Of a stretch of 64,000 bases of DNA, positions 12,556 through 23,068 are shown piece after piece. The notes under the pieces are model-generated. The model did no database searches, was not told the origin of the DNA, and worked only from the letters and a program-made list of their open reading frames with translations. The DNA is from Protopterus annectens (lineage: Eukaryota > Chordata > Ceratodontiformes > Protopteridae), in assembly GCF_019279795.1 (NCBI RefSeq), contig NC_056747.1, forward strand, positions 1,003,558,932 through 1,003,622,931, in the 5' to 3' direction. Position numbers and translations under genes: made by a program. Positions within the stretch are counted from its first letter, which is position 1. Each line of letters starts with the position of its first letter.

Positions 12556-13509
12556 TTACTTCTCTGGGCACCTGTCTAGCAGGGTGACTGACATGATCCC
12601 CGGGGTGAATTTCCTATCTCCCATCCAATCATCAAGGTTCCTTTTGAATAGGGCCAATGAGGTGCTCTGTTTGACATGTATGGGCAGTCTATTCCAGAGT
12701 ATGGGGAGTCTCTGGGTCAGGAACCTATCCCTCCAGCATGTTTTGTTCATTGTGATGATAAGGTATAGATCCCTGGAGCGTGTGGCTCTGAGGGATTGGG
12801 ATTTCTTTAAGTGGAGCATGTCAAACAGATCAGGGTTTGACATGGCCTTGTATGTTAAGCAGAGATCGCCTCTGAGTAGACAATATGCCACAGAGTATAG
12901 CTGGAGTTTTTTTAGATGGTGAGCATATGGCATCTGCTTTAGGCCTGTGATTCTTTTAGTAAGGTATTTCTGTGGCCTTTCCAGCTGTTGCAGATGTGTT
13001 GTGAGGTACATACCAAATGGGGCATTATACTCTATAATGGGTCTAATGAGGGATGAGTATAGTGGGACAATGACCTCCTTTTTTCTGGATGAAAAGCCCT
13101 TAGTGATGAGGTGTGCCACGTAGAAGGATTTCCTTACTGTTGTGGTTATGTGGTTATCGAAAGTGAGACTACTGTCCACTTGTGTCCCTAAGTCTCTCAT
13201 CAGACTTTCGATGTTTAGTGTCCTGCCACCTATGCAGTAGTTCATGGGTACATGTTTTTTTCCAAAGGGGATAACTATACATTTCTTGGCATTAAGGTTG
13301 AGCCCATGGCTCTGGCACCAGGCATCTGTTTCTGTAAGGCCCTTTTGTAGAATGTCTACATCATTTGGGGATTCAATAATGGTTCCCAGTTTGCAGTCAT
13401 CTGCAAACTTTGTTAGCCAGAGTCCCTTAGTGCTGGCCTGTACTTCAGAGAAGTAGATGCCAAGCAAGAGTGGTCCCAGGACTGAACCCTGAGGTACTCC
13501 ACTTGTCAC
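12556..13509 (-). pseudogene. CR1-1 ORF2, reverse transcriptase palm/thumb and C-terminus
   Basis: An open frame of 317 codons starting inside the reverse transcriptase. GVPQGSVLGPLLLGIYFSEV is RT motif 4 (PQGSVLGPLLF type) and KFADDCKLG holds the catalytic FADD aspartates. Downstream come KCIVIPFGKKH, DLGTQVDSSL, a REIVPLY-like block and CWRDRFLTQRLPILWNRLP, the usual CR1/Jockey thumb and C-terminal blocks. The first methionine is not the true start. The protein would join the frames at 13582-13989 and 13730-14656, separated by a stop near 13582 and frameshifts. The protein would copy LINE RNA at nicked chromosomal DNA. Identity with the CR1-2 protein is high through this part. Confidence 0.85.
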
Positions 13510-13581
13510 TTGTCTGGAGCTGGATTTGGAGTCGGCTACTTTTACAGTCTGGGTTCTGTCAGTAAGCCAGTTGGCAACCCA

Positions 13582-14656
13582 TCAAGTGACATAGGGATTT
13601 ATGCCCAGCTTAGTAAGTTTATCTATGATTCCAGAGTGGGGGATGGTGTCAAAGGCCTTAGCGAGGTCCAGATAGGCTGTGTGGACCGCCTTACCCTCGT
13701 CCACAGCTCTGGAGACAGATTCGAAGAAGTCAATCAGATTCAGGAGACAAGATCGGCCCTTCACAAACCCAAACTGGGTGGGGTCCAATGTCTGGAGTTT
13801 GCCAATGTCTTTCTTTATAAGTTCCATGATAATGCGTTCCATGCCCTTGCATATCAGGCTTGTCAGACTGATGGGACGGTAGTTCCCGGGATCCAAGGTG
13901 GATCCTCCCTTGTGGAGCGGGATAACTGTAGCTGTGCGCCCACTCAGTGGGCACGAAGCCTGAGCTGAGGCTATGATTAAACATGACACTTAGGTGGGGT
14001 GCCAGTTCATTTTGTAGTTCATGTAGTACACAGCCTGGGATGTCATCTGGTTCCATGGATGCTGTATTCTTAGCTTTGGAGAGTGCTGTTTCTACCTGCG
14101 TGGCTGTGATTATCGGAATTTGGCAATCTTTTAATACTGAGATGGGCCCTTTAGGGGGTGAGAGGGGAGTGAAGTTGGCACTAAATAGATCTGCCAGGAT
14201 ATTAGCAATATCCTTGGGATCAGTATATTTAATGCCATTCTGTTGTAGCTCAGAGCAGATCTGAGCATTGCCATTTAGATTATTGACATAACTATAGAAT
14301 GCCTTGTGGTTGTCTTTGGAATCTTTGGCAATTTTATTTTCGTAACTAGCTTTTGAGGATTTTATGAAGGATCTCAGCTTCTTACTGAGGCTGGTGAGGG
14401 AGTTTTTTGCATCCTGGGATTTTCCTCTTTTCTGCAACAGTTTCTTCCTTCTGTTGTATAGTTTGTTTATAGCAGGGGACCACCAGATTGGCTTCCTTTT
14501 TTTGGAAAAGAGCATCATGGTTCTATTTGGGATGGCACGATTCATGCACGAGTGGATGTGCTCGTACAGTGCCTTAGTGTAGGATTCTGCAGTCGAACTT
14601 CCAGATCCCATCTGCGTGGGTGTTGTGAAGTTTGTCACTTCTGACTTCAGTAGCAT
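13582..14656 (-). pseudogene. CR1-1 ORF2, linker and reverse transcriptase fingers
   Basis: Two overlapping minus-strand frames (14656-13730 and 13989-13582) make up the middle of ORF2. The right-hand frame carries the linker after the endonuclease (WWSPAINKLYNRRKKLL, then DNHKAFYSYVNNL) and EPDDIPGCVLHEL. A frameshift near 13930, in the region matching PKEWRTATVVPLHKG of CR1-2, moves the reading to the other frame: VIPLHKGGSTLDPGNYRPIS, then GFVKGRSCLLNL and AYLDLAKAFDTIPH, i.e. RT motifs 1-3 with the first catalytic aspartate. A stop at about 13582-13584 interrupts the frame before motif 4. Confidence 0.85.
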
Positions 14657-14679
14657 GAAGTTGGCTTTGGAGAAGTTTT

Positions 14680-15372
14680 TTAAGGAGGTTTCCTTACTGG
14701 GGGGTGGGGTGGGATGTGGATGTCAAGGGTGATTTGCTTATGGTCAGACCTGACCAATGAGGGGGTGACCACTGGTGTGGAGCATCTATCTCCCATGTTG
14801 GTAATGACTAGGTCTAGGATATTGGAGCCCCTGGTGGGACAATGGATTAGTTGATCCAGGGCATTGGAATTTATGAATTCCAAGAACCGTTGGGAAAAGG
14901 AGTTGGTACCCGAGTCGTTTTCCCAGTTAATGGCAGGGTAGTTGAAATTGCCCAGCATTAGGGTGTTTGGTTGTATCTTAATATTTTCCAGTATGTTTAG
15001 GAAGGTGCAGTGAGAATCTTGGGGTATGGTGGGGGAAGTGTAGCAAGCTACAATTTGGATTGCAGTCTTACCTAGTGTTAGTTGCACCTGGAGAATTTCA
15101 GATGCATTGTGTTGGGCATCTAGCCTGGAGGTGTGAATATCCTTGGTGAATATGGACACTCCTCCACCTTTAGTGTTTTGATCTTGGTTTTGTGGCCGAA
15201 AAGTGTGGTAAGAATTGTAGCCTGGTATTGCAGGGGTGCTCTCTGGAGTCTTGAACCAGGTCTCAGTCATTGCACAGATATCGATGTTCTCCATTTTTAG
15301 GAGTGCCTCGAGAGAGTGCATTTTGAGGTTTAGACTTCTAGCATTGAGTAGCATTACCTTCATATTTTGCAT
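14680..15372 (-). pseudogene. CR1-1 ORF2, apurinic-like endonuclease domain
   Basis: 230 codons with the order of an APE-type LINE endonuclease: LLNARSLNLK, CAMTETWF (catalytic Glu), GGGVSIFTKD, LGNFNYPAINW, LVITNMG and SLVRSDHKQI (catalytic Asp-His). The usual GDFNYP is GNFNYP here, so a catalytic Asp is replaced by Asn. The sister copy at 42 kb keeps GDFNYP. This domain nicks target DNA during insertion, and the change should abolish that. A frameshift near 14660-14680 separates it from the linker and RT. Confidence 0.85.
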
Positions 15373-15383
15373 GCTTGTATCTG

Positions 15384-15629
15384 TTACGGTGGTGGTTTTA
15401 TCCTTTGAACCTTGCCTAAAAAAGGCACTATAGGGGTGGCAAGAGCTTTAGCCAGTAACCTGAATCCCAGGGGTGACAGGTACAGACCATCTCTGGCAAA
15501 GCATCGTGGTTTGTCGATCATGTCTTCCCAGGCAGACAAATACTGGATCCCCTTTGAATGACACCAGAAGCTTAGCCAATTGTTGAAATCAATCATTTTG
15601 TCCTTATACTGTGGTATCATTCTGGGCAA
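15384..15629 (-). pseudogene. CR1-1 ORF1, C-terminal part of esterase-like domain
   Basis: 81 codons containing FNNWLSFWCHSKGIQYLSAW and RDGLYLSPLGFRLLAKAL. The block matches the C-terminal DGLHLS-type motif that supplies Asp and His to the SGNH esterase fold in CR1 ORF1, here with Tyr in place of the His. It lies in the same region as the end of the 237-codon ORF1 fragment but in another frame, so a frameshift near 15630-15650 splits the domain. It ends in KPPP just before ORF2, as in CR1-2. Confidence 0.75.
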
Positions 15630-15643
15630 AGGCAGGATGCTAC

Positions 15644-16357
15644 TCAGACTAGGGTCATATCTGCCTGGGTCACATGATCCAAGAGCTCTTCCATGTCTCT
15701 TTTCATGTAGTCCAGGGAGGTACGTCTCAAGCCATTTACTCCAACATGGACAATGACAGAGTCGTATTTGTACTTGTTGTGGAGTGACTTGAGTGCATGC
15801 GTTATGTGGCCAATCCTGGCACCTGACAGGCAGCTGACTGTAATTTTCTCCTTGTTCAGCCTGGTGAGTGGGACATCAGTGTGCCTGACTATAAAGTAAT
15901 CTATGATTAAAGTGTTGAGCGCATTGTCTTGCCTTAGGGGCTGTTGTTGGGTGGCACACTGGTATTGTGAGTTATGTGTCACTTTGGTTGTGATTGGTGT
16001 TTGTTTGCGTTTCGGCTTCAGAGGTCCTTGTTGCTTGGGCAGGTTAATGTTAAGGGCCTCCGCATATGTGGGTTTAGTGTTGCTATGTGTGGGAGTTGAT
16101 GGTGTGGGTTTTGAAGGGCTATGAGTTGCTAGAGGTGTAATGCAGGTGTTAGCCTTCTCCTCTTGACTGTCTAGCACAGTCTTGACTGGAGAGAGCTTTG
16201 CTTCCAGTTTGGCTATGTAAGTGCATCTCTCGCAGGTTGTAGTGTTGGGTGGTAGGAGGAGAGGATTGTCTGTGTACATGAGGCAGTTGCCGCATTGCCC
16301 CAGTATGCCCAGTTTCACCAGGTGGACAGGAGAAATCTGAAGCTGACCCTTGGGCAT
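15644..16357 (-). pseudogene. CR1-1 ORF1 (zinc-finger and esterase-like)
   Basis: 237 codons starting MPKGQLQISP. Residues about 18-47 hold CGNC and CERC pairs (C-x2-C ... C-x2-C), a zinc-finger-like or PHD-like start typical of CR1 ORF1. A Pro/Thr/Lys-rich linker follows. From about residue 150 the SGNH-hydrolase order appears: IIDYFIVRH, CLSGARIGHITHAL, YKYDSVIVHVGVNGLR. The nucleophile motif GDS is replaced by IDY, and the HVGxND-type block reads HVGVNG, so this copy's esterase is inactive. CR1 ORF1 proteins are thought to bind RNA and the esterase to act on lipids or acyl groups; that is family knowledge, not visible here. Confidence 0.8.
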
Positions 16358-16369
16358 GCCTGTTTAGGT

Positions 16370-17521
16370 GCTTTTTTGCAAGGTTTAAGCTGTTTTCCCT
16401 TACCTTTGCAAGGTACTTTGAAATTGTAGGCTGTTTAGTGCCTATGATTAATTTCTCCTTACTGACAAGGAAAGCTGAGTGCTTGTATCAGTTTCAGGCT
16501 TCCTAGTGCTTTCCAGCAGGTTCTAGAGCAAGTGCTAGTCACAGGGTTCAGATTTTAGTGCTACTACTGAGAAACCAGCTAGTTTTTAGGGAAAATTTGA
16601 AGAGCAGACTTTCTGGCACCTGGAATAGTTTAACTGTAGCCTCGTAGTGCTGCACGATGTGCAAAAATGTGCAAACACACGCATTTTTAAGCCAGAAAGT
16701 TGAAAGGGATAGAAATCAGCCCAAAAAGGCTAATAAAATTACAATTTCAGAGCTGGAAACCACTCCTCTAGCGTTAGATAGGCAGTATAATGCTCACCAG
16801 TCCCACTTGTAGGCAGTAGGACTTCCCTCTGCCACAGCAAGGTCTGGATAGTTCTGAGCACAGAAAATAAAGTCCTGAGACAAGCAAGGCCTGGGATATG
16901 GACTAGCTAGAAAAGGTGGGAAATGAGCAAACAAGATAGTATATATATTTTTTTTGTTGTTGGAACAGGCTAAACAATGCAATAATACAGTAAATAAACA
17001 CAGAAAAGTCTAACACACTTGAGTGTGTAGTCCTAAACAGTAAATGCAATTAAAACTCTACAAAATTAGCAATTTAAAACTTTTTAAATGAAGCAAGGCA
17101 AGTACACAACAGTAATACAGCAGAATAAGTAGCTAGTCTACATATACAGAGAAGTCTATATATACAGAAAAGCAGCTAAAACACACAAACACTTCAGATG
17201 CAGTGCAACCTAGAGCACTTGAATTGTAGCAATATTAAGGCAATTACAACTATAATAAATGCTCTAAAATATACTCTATATTTCCAAAATGTTTGAGAAG
17301 CACAGTCAGAACATAAGGAAATTCAAGCAAATTTTTTTTTTTTTTTGAAAGGGAAAAAGGAGAAACAGAAGGCCTTATCAAATGTTCTCTCTGTATTAGG
17401 TAGAATGAGCTAATGACACTAGACTGGGAGGAGTGTCCCAGATCAGATTTACAGTAGGGGCGGGCAACTGCAAAGCCACCAAGTATAACACAAGACACCA
17501 ACTGGAAGGATGGGTGGGGAC
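16370..17521 (-). other. CR1-1 5' non-coding region
   Basis: No ORF. The sequence lies between ORF1 and the direct repeats and I assign it to the LINE 5' region by position. A T-run occurs at 17333-17346. Confidence 0.5.
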
Positions 17522-17772
17522 ACTAAAGCTATTAGCCTACTATTAGCACTAGAGAAAGTCACAAAATGAAAGTTTTTAAACAGATAAAGATTTGTAAATA
17601 TACAGAATGCTTTTAACTGCAAACAAATCAGTTACCTATGCAGATTACAATAAAAGTGCTATATATAAATTGCTAGAAGCAATAAACTGTATAAATAATC
17701 AAAAAACAGGATACTTATATATCTCAGCTAAGAGTTGGAGTCAACACCTCTCATCCACTCTGCTCAGTGTGT
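17522..17772 (-). repeat. LINE 5' direct repeat, unit 1
   Basis: About 250 bp, from ACTAAAGCTATTAGCCTAC to CTCTGCTCAGTGT, repeated with few changes at 18004-18252. The period is 482 bp. Unit 1 is nearer ORF1. Confidence 0.9.
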
Positions 17773-18003
17773 ATAGACAGAAACTCTCTCAAAGTTAGGG
17801 CTTAAATACCAGAAGAACAACTTTTTTTTTTTTTTTTTTACAAAAACACAAAAGAACCTGCCCCCACTAGCCTGCAGCCAATTAATACAATCTAGCCAAG
17901 GTAAAGAAAGGTTTTATCTAATTCAAGATGGCCTGCATGTGCTTTGAACAATCACTGTATAAACATACAAGCCCAGAGCCAACAATTCTGAACTAGGACA
18001 AAT

Positions 18004-18252
18004 ACTAAAGCTATTAGCCTACAAAGCACTAGAGAAAGCCACAAAATGAAAGTTTTTAAACAGATAAAGATTTGTAAAGATACAGAATGCTTTTAACTGC
18101 AAACAAATCAGTTACCCGTGCAGATTACAATAAAAGTGCTAGATATAAATTGCTAGAAACAATAAACTGTATAAATAATTGAAAAAAACAGGATACTTAT
18201 ATATCTCAGCTAAGAGTTGGAGTCAACACCTCTCATCCACTCTGCTCAGTGT
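18004..18252 (-). repeat. LINE 5' direct repeat, unit 2
   Basis: Nearly identical to unit 1, differing by a few substitutions and small indels. The match stops abruptly at about 18252, which I take as the 5' truncation or start point of the LINE. Confidence 0.9.
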
Positions 18253-18259
18253 ATATTTT

Positions 18260-19556
18260 TTATTTTCATTTATGCATGCAACTCTCAGGAAAATAAGTTA
18301 CCGCAATAATTATTTGTCCACTTCCCAAACCTGCTGTTCTATGTTCCATCATGCAAAGGATTAAATAGCTAGCATGCAGTACTTTGGATTTATAAAAAAA
18401 TTGAATTTATTCAACTATAATAAATCAAAAGTACTGTCCAGCATTAATAAGTTAGAAAAAGTCATTTACATCCATTTTGTAACTTTATTATTTTTAAGTC
18501 CAAAGTTTCTGTTTCATCCAGAAGTCCTTTGTTAGCAGAATTCTTTCTATAATCTTTGGTCCTGAATGAGTGCTAGAAAAAAAAACAGTTCTAATTTCTT
18601 TGTCCACTTTCTGGAGGAATCCAAAAAACATAAGATAATTATTTATGAATATTCTGTGTCCCCCCCTGTCAAATGTCCATTTCATTGCATGGCAGAAATT
18701 GGTTAGATACCTCTCTAAGCAACCTTTACGTCTCACTGCAAATGGATCTTCTTTTACCTATGTAGATGGACAGGCTCTGAAACAGCAAAATGCAATATCA
18801 CAGCCTCTTTAGTTCCTTTGTCTGAGTGTGACTGTATTAGCAGTCCTCAGTGATATACCCAAGCAAAGCTCTTTCAGACTCTATATCTGTAGCCATGTTA
18901 GTTGGGCAGTTTCTATGACTGAATGTTTGAACTGCTCAAGGTGCTGAAGCATGAAGACTGAATGGATGTCTCACTGACTACCCAAGCATGACTGAAGCAA
19001 GATATTTGCATATATAATCCAAAACTGTACACTTCTCAGTAGAATATCTCTTGTAAAAATGAGGAAAGGCTTTGGAGTTAATTGCTTTGCTTCTGCCTGT
19101 GAAGTTTCCAGCAGGTGACACATGATGTTTTCCACTGTCATCCTTTAGAACAATGTATTGTTCTTTCTCAGTTTATTGCTTTTTTGACAAAAGTGTGTTC
19201 TGGGGCAGAAAATGTATGTGGTTTGCAAATATTAAGCTTTCTTCCATGTCCTGTAGTTCTTGATTCCATTTTGGACCTTTTGACACTTTAATGTCTCAGG
19301 CCATGATAGTGTATAGCTTTGAAGTCCATTTTCTGTAAATAATGCCATGGGGGTCTGCATTCCTGAACATACTAAGAGATACTAGGAGGGGCGATAGCCC
19401 AGAGGCTCCTCAGCTAGGAAAGCAAATCTTAAAACTGCATAGCTTTATGCACTCTGCTTTTGCATTTATTTTTGGATTGATACATTATATATCAGAATAA
19501 TAGCAAGGTTAATACATAGCAAAACACAAAATAAGATTTAATAAATGTAATCAGTA
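18260..19556. other. No gene recognised
   Basis: AT-rich sequence. The minus frame 18494-18736 has a LLTKDFWMKQKLWTLK-like end that faintly recalls Penelope-type retroelement C-termini, but this is too weak to annotate. The last part, near 19380-19440, contains GATAGCCCAGAGG, a box-A-like word with no box B. Confidence 0.45.
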
Positions 19557-19564
19557 CACGTAAC

Positions 19565-20003
19565 GGGTTTATATCAGAACATGGAATGCAGACTTCATTG
19601 AAGCTGACATCATCGAACAGGCATTATCGAATGCTGAAAACATCAAATCCCTCTCAATGGTAAGTCCAAATGGGGACATCACACTGTAAGGGTGTAGGCA
19701 GGGGGCAAGCTCCCATGCACCCCACACCCCCGCTACTTAAATATACCAACTCCGAGATCGCGCTACAGTGTAGGAAACAGAAATCTTCTGTTTCCGCAAT
19801 GTAGTGCATCGAAGTGCAATCTCAGGAGTGGTATACTTAAGTGGCAGGGGGTGCATGGGGTGCAGGAGGTCTTGCCCCCCCTGCATGGAGCAAGTTGTTG
19901 TTTATCTGCACTCCATAATTTTTTTTTCACCAACTTTGATGTTTCAGCCTTCGATGATTTCACTTTGATGATATCAGCTTCAATGATGTTCTGATATAAA
20001 CCC
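19565..20003. mobile_element. Foldback MITE FB2 (439 bp)
   Basis: Inverted ends GGGTTTATATCAGAACAT on both strands, followed inside by CATTGAAGCTGAYATCATC on both arms. The flanking 8-mers CACGTAAC (19557-19564) and CATGTAAA (20004-20011) agree at 6 of 8 positions, an aged target-site duplication. The centre (19683-19890) is the family core present twice in inverted orientation: AAGCTCCCATGCACCCC...TTAAATATACCAACTC on one side and GGTATACTTAAGTGGCAGGG on the other, meeting around AGAAATCTTCTGTTTC. The arms carry TCGATG/TTTGATG repeats unrelated to the arms of FB1 or FB3. Non-coding. Confidence 0.85.
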
Positions 20004-20063
20004 CATGTAAAAGTGACCCTAAACATGCAGTACACAATAGTAAACACAATGGCATTTTCAACA

Positions 20064-20335
20064 ATAGTTGTTGTTTGTCTTTCGGCTTTTTCCCGGTAAG
20101 GGGTTGCCACAGCGAACTCCAGTCTGCTAATGATTGGCAGTAGATTTTTTACGAAATGCCGAGGTGCCAGCTCGATGCCCAACCTTCAATGAAGGCACGC
20201 CCATTTACGCACGCATGTCTTTCGAACGTTACCCAACCGCGGAGAGGACATGCAGACTCCACATAGAAGGCACTCCCAAGCCAAGCCAAGAATCGAACGG
20301 GAGAACCTCTTGCTGTGAGGTAACAACTATTTTCA
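20064..20335 (-). mobile_element. tRNA-derived SINE, V-SINE-like
   Basis: Read on the minus strand it starts with a tRNA-like part ending in CCTCACAGCAAGAGGTTCTC and CGTTCGATTCTTGG (box B), then TGTGGAGTCTGCATGTCCTC, which resembles the conserved central box of V-SINEs. The tail CGCTGTGGCAACCCCTTACC then GGGAAAAAGCCGAAAGACAA ends in (ACA)n. That tail type is shared with fish and amphibian LINEs of the RTE kind, as far as I recall. A 5'-truncated second copy lies at 33229-33403. Confidence 0.7.
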
Positions 20336-20559
20336 ACAATAGTAATAATAGCAATAAAAATAATACTGATAATAATTTATTTTAATCAAGGGCTTTATTC
20401 TCACACTATCTATAACCATTATTTGTTTTAATGGTGTTGTTAGAATTCCAATCCATGGACAGACTATGTTAGCAAAAAATTCTTGATAAAAAAAATTAGT
20501 TAGTTACTCTTGGTGACATGACAAGCAAACCTCCACAGCAGGGTACTTCCCCTCTGAAT

Positions 20560-21182
20560 GAACATACTTATTATACAATGACTGGCCATTAATATTCCAA
20601 AAACGATCACGCTGATTGACCAGCCCAACCAGTGTGCCCATTGTAAATCCAAGAATATACTAACGGAAAAGGTCTGGTCGTCCAGCCTTTTTCCGTTAGT
20701 ATATCTCCTGATTTTTTTTAACTTTTTTTGCTCTGCAGAGGTAGCAACGGAGAAAGGAAGATCTCTGTTGCTTTTTTTAAAGATATCTCTCTATGTTATA
20801 TGAATTGAAGAACTCGTATAACATAGTGAGATAGCTTTAAAAAAAGCAATGGAGATCTTCCTTTCAACAGAAAAAGGAAGATTTCCCTGCTTTTTTTTTA
20901 AGATATCTCGCTATGTTATACGAGTTAAAGAACTTGTATAACATAGCGAGATATCTTGAAAAAAGCAATGGAGATCTTCCTTTCTTCATTGCTACCTCTG
21001 CACAGCACTGATGTACTGCGTAAGCGTGGGAACACAAGTCCCTTACGCATGCACAGTACATCAGAAATGTCCCAGGATACCGGACAACTGTGGAAGGGCA
21101 GCAAGGAGGCATTATACAATGACATTATTTAGGTAAAATAAGTATTTTTTTCTTAAATAATGTCATTGTATAATATGAATAG
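20560..21182. repeat. Compound foldback with nested palindromes
   Basis: Outermost: TTATTATACAATGAC (about 20570) pairs with GTCATTGTATAAT (about 21162-21174). Inside are: (1) a hairpin 20655-20677/20682-20704; (2) an inverted repeat 20730-20763/20968-21004 built on CAGAGGTAGCAA...GGAAGATC; (3) hairpin 20752-20800/20817-20865; (4) hairpin 20899-20925/20930-20956, whose arms are perfect apart from one or two bases, AAGATATCTCGCTATGTTAT; (5) a hairpin around CTGATGTACTGCGTAAGCG (about 21008-21064); (6) a perfect 21-bp-arm hairpin 21111-21131/21154-21174. Hairpins 3 and 4 share arm sequence, so many alternative pairings are possible. Non-coding. Confidence 0.8.
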
Positions 21183-21312
21183 CCCACGGCTGGGTATGGG
21201 CAATGCTGGATTTACCCATGGTTGGCTTTCTTGGGTGACTCAGGCTTCACCCTCATGACCAAACCCCACCAACCGTGGGTAATTCCAGCATTACCCACAC
21301 CCAGCCATGGGT
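21182..21312. repeat. Hairpin with 44-bp arms
   Basis: Arms 21182-21225 (GCCCACGGCTGGGTATGGGC and onward) and 21269-21312 are inverted copies with scattered mismatches, separated by a 43-bp loop. It directly follows the compound foldback, so the two may be parts of one larger element. Confidence 0.8.
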
Positions 21313-21319
21313 TATTGCT

Positions 21320-22560
21320 TAAATATAATATAACATCCTTCAAGTTTGCACAGCCTCAGAAAACGTTATGCATTTTTGTTGAACCTGTCCAAAGCTAGAT
21401 AATGACTTGATGGACCCACATGTTCTGTTTTAAAGCTCTGGCAGTATTTATTACAAATTCTTTGGTTTGATGAGAGTGGAATATAGTTAGCACATGGTAT
21501 GGTGAAATGGTAAATTGTTTCCTTTGCTTGTCTTGTGTAGTATTTCAATTCTGAGCAAAAACACATGCCATAGTTCTACTTTTCATTTAATATTTTTTTC
21601 CGTAAGTCTCTTAGAAGATTCTTTTCAAGTATGCCATTATTCTTATATTTTCTTTTCTAGTCTGAGTCTATAAGTCATCAAGGTGTTATATTACTGTTTC
21701 AGTAATTTTTCCATAGTACTTATTCTGTCATCTTCAACATATAGCCCCTGTTTAGTTTTCATCTTTCAAAATTTGAATTTTATTTTGTACATTTTTAGTG
21801 TGTGATGTAATTGTGGCATTAACTTTCATTATGTCCTGTCTCAAACTAGATACAGTCAAACTGATACAGTCAAGCACAGAGCAAGAGTCATGGGTTTTTT
21901 ATGGATCTTTTAAGTGCAGTTAATCATTGACCCATACTTCTTTTTATGTCTCCTCTTATCTTTATGTTTCTGCATGCTCTCTGGTAAGAGAGGTTCAATA
22001 CTTAGTTGAGCCAGGACAGTAGCTTCTGAATCGAGCTGCTACTATGTCAAGACCAGTTTCCATCTCACCCCACTAACCCACTGATGGTTGTACCTTATTC
22101 TCAGTAAAACAATGTAAAGTGGCATTTTAGATATAAACGCAGATCTGCAAGGAGCAGCTTACAGATCTCTCCATAAACACAAACTCAAATTACTAGTCTT
22201 GCTTCATTCTATACCACATACAGATGCTATATATTGCCACCTTTCCTTAAAGCTTTTTTCTCTTCTGATCCCTACAGTATTATTTGCACTATTACAGGCT
22301 TTGCAAGAGAACTGCCTAACTCATAGCTTACATTCTTTGGGCCATACATTATCATATCGCTTTATAATTCCATTTTCTCAGCAGGGTCAGTTGGTAGTAC
22401 AGTAGTGTATCGGTAAGTACAACTTGGGGAGAATCTATACAACCTCCTTGTATCTAGGGGCTTTGCTAGGTACTCTAGTTTCTTCCCACATCCCAAAGAT
22501 ACTCTACATGTGAAATGGTAGTTTTCTAAACTGCTTGTGAGTGTGCACATTTTGTGTGCA
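21320..22560. other. No gene recognised
   Basis: AT-rich sequence with no recognised coding or repeat structure. Confidence 0.5.
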
Positions 22561-22562
22561 TG

Positions 22563-22563
22563 C

Positions 22564-22645
<82 letters not shown>
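22563..22645. repeat. (GT)n microsatellite
   Basis: About 40 GT units with a TCTGTGCGCG end. Confidence 0.97.
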
Positions 22646-22646
<1 letters not shown>

Positions 22647-22695
22647 TGTGCGCGTGTAAGGTGATGTGACGGTACTCTGTCTAATATACATTTGT

Positions 22696-22827
22696 CTGCT
22701 GTGCACCAGTTGAGTACTGGGATAGGATCTGCTGTGCACCAGTTGAGTACTGGGATAGGATCTGCTGTGCACTAGTTGAGTACTGGGATAGGATCTGCTG
22801 TGCACTAGTTGAGTACTGGGATAGGAT
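22696..22827. repeat. Minisatellite, 4 x 33 bp
   Basis: Four head-to-tail 33-bp units containing CAGTTGAGTACTGGGATAGG. Units 1-2 have CACC and 3-4 CACT at one position. The period is divisible by three, which makes an artefactual repetitive open frame on the minus strand. Confidence 0.97.
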
Positions 22828-23068
22828 CTAGCTGTTTTGTTATTATGAAATGGATTAAAAATGTAAGAAGAAAATAAGTGAAATGAAGAAATAAATGGAT
22901 TAGCCCTGTTGAGTTAACAATTTACAAGATGAACTTGGGGTCAGGGTAGCTCCATGCTACAATCCATGAACAGATCAGAATACCGAATCAAAGTACGAAG
23001 CATATCAGTTGTACAAAAATGCAACATCTAAAAAAGAAACTTGCAGAAACATGAAGAGTAAGATAAAT

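Larger units (their letters stand above)
12458..18252 (-). mobile_element. CR1-type LINE, near full length (CR1-1)
   Basis: A minus-strand non-LTR retrotransposon. Its 3' end (left side) terminates in repeats of ATAGGTTC (12458-12482), the short terminal repeat type of CR1 elements in place of poly(A). Going right (5' on this strand): ORF2 reverse transcriptase, ORF2 endonuclease, ORF1 with esterase and zinc-finger-like parts, then a long non-coding 5' region with a 250-bp direct repeat at 17522-17772 and 18004-18252. The protein architecture is that of the CR1 clade. Frameshifts and stops in both ORFs make it non-functional. The 5' boundary is set where the second direct repeat ends (about 18252). 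I could not confirm a target-site duplication. Confidence 0.85.

Noticed and set aside
18480-18740. Penelope-like retroelement C-terminus (LLTKDFWMKQKLWTLK)
   Set aside because: Resemblance to the L..R..FWI..L.TL ending is short and no other conserved block was seen.
19380-19440. tRNA or SINE start from GATAGCCCAGAGG
   Set aside because: Box-A-like word only; no box B or cloverleaf pairing downstream.
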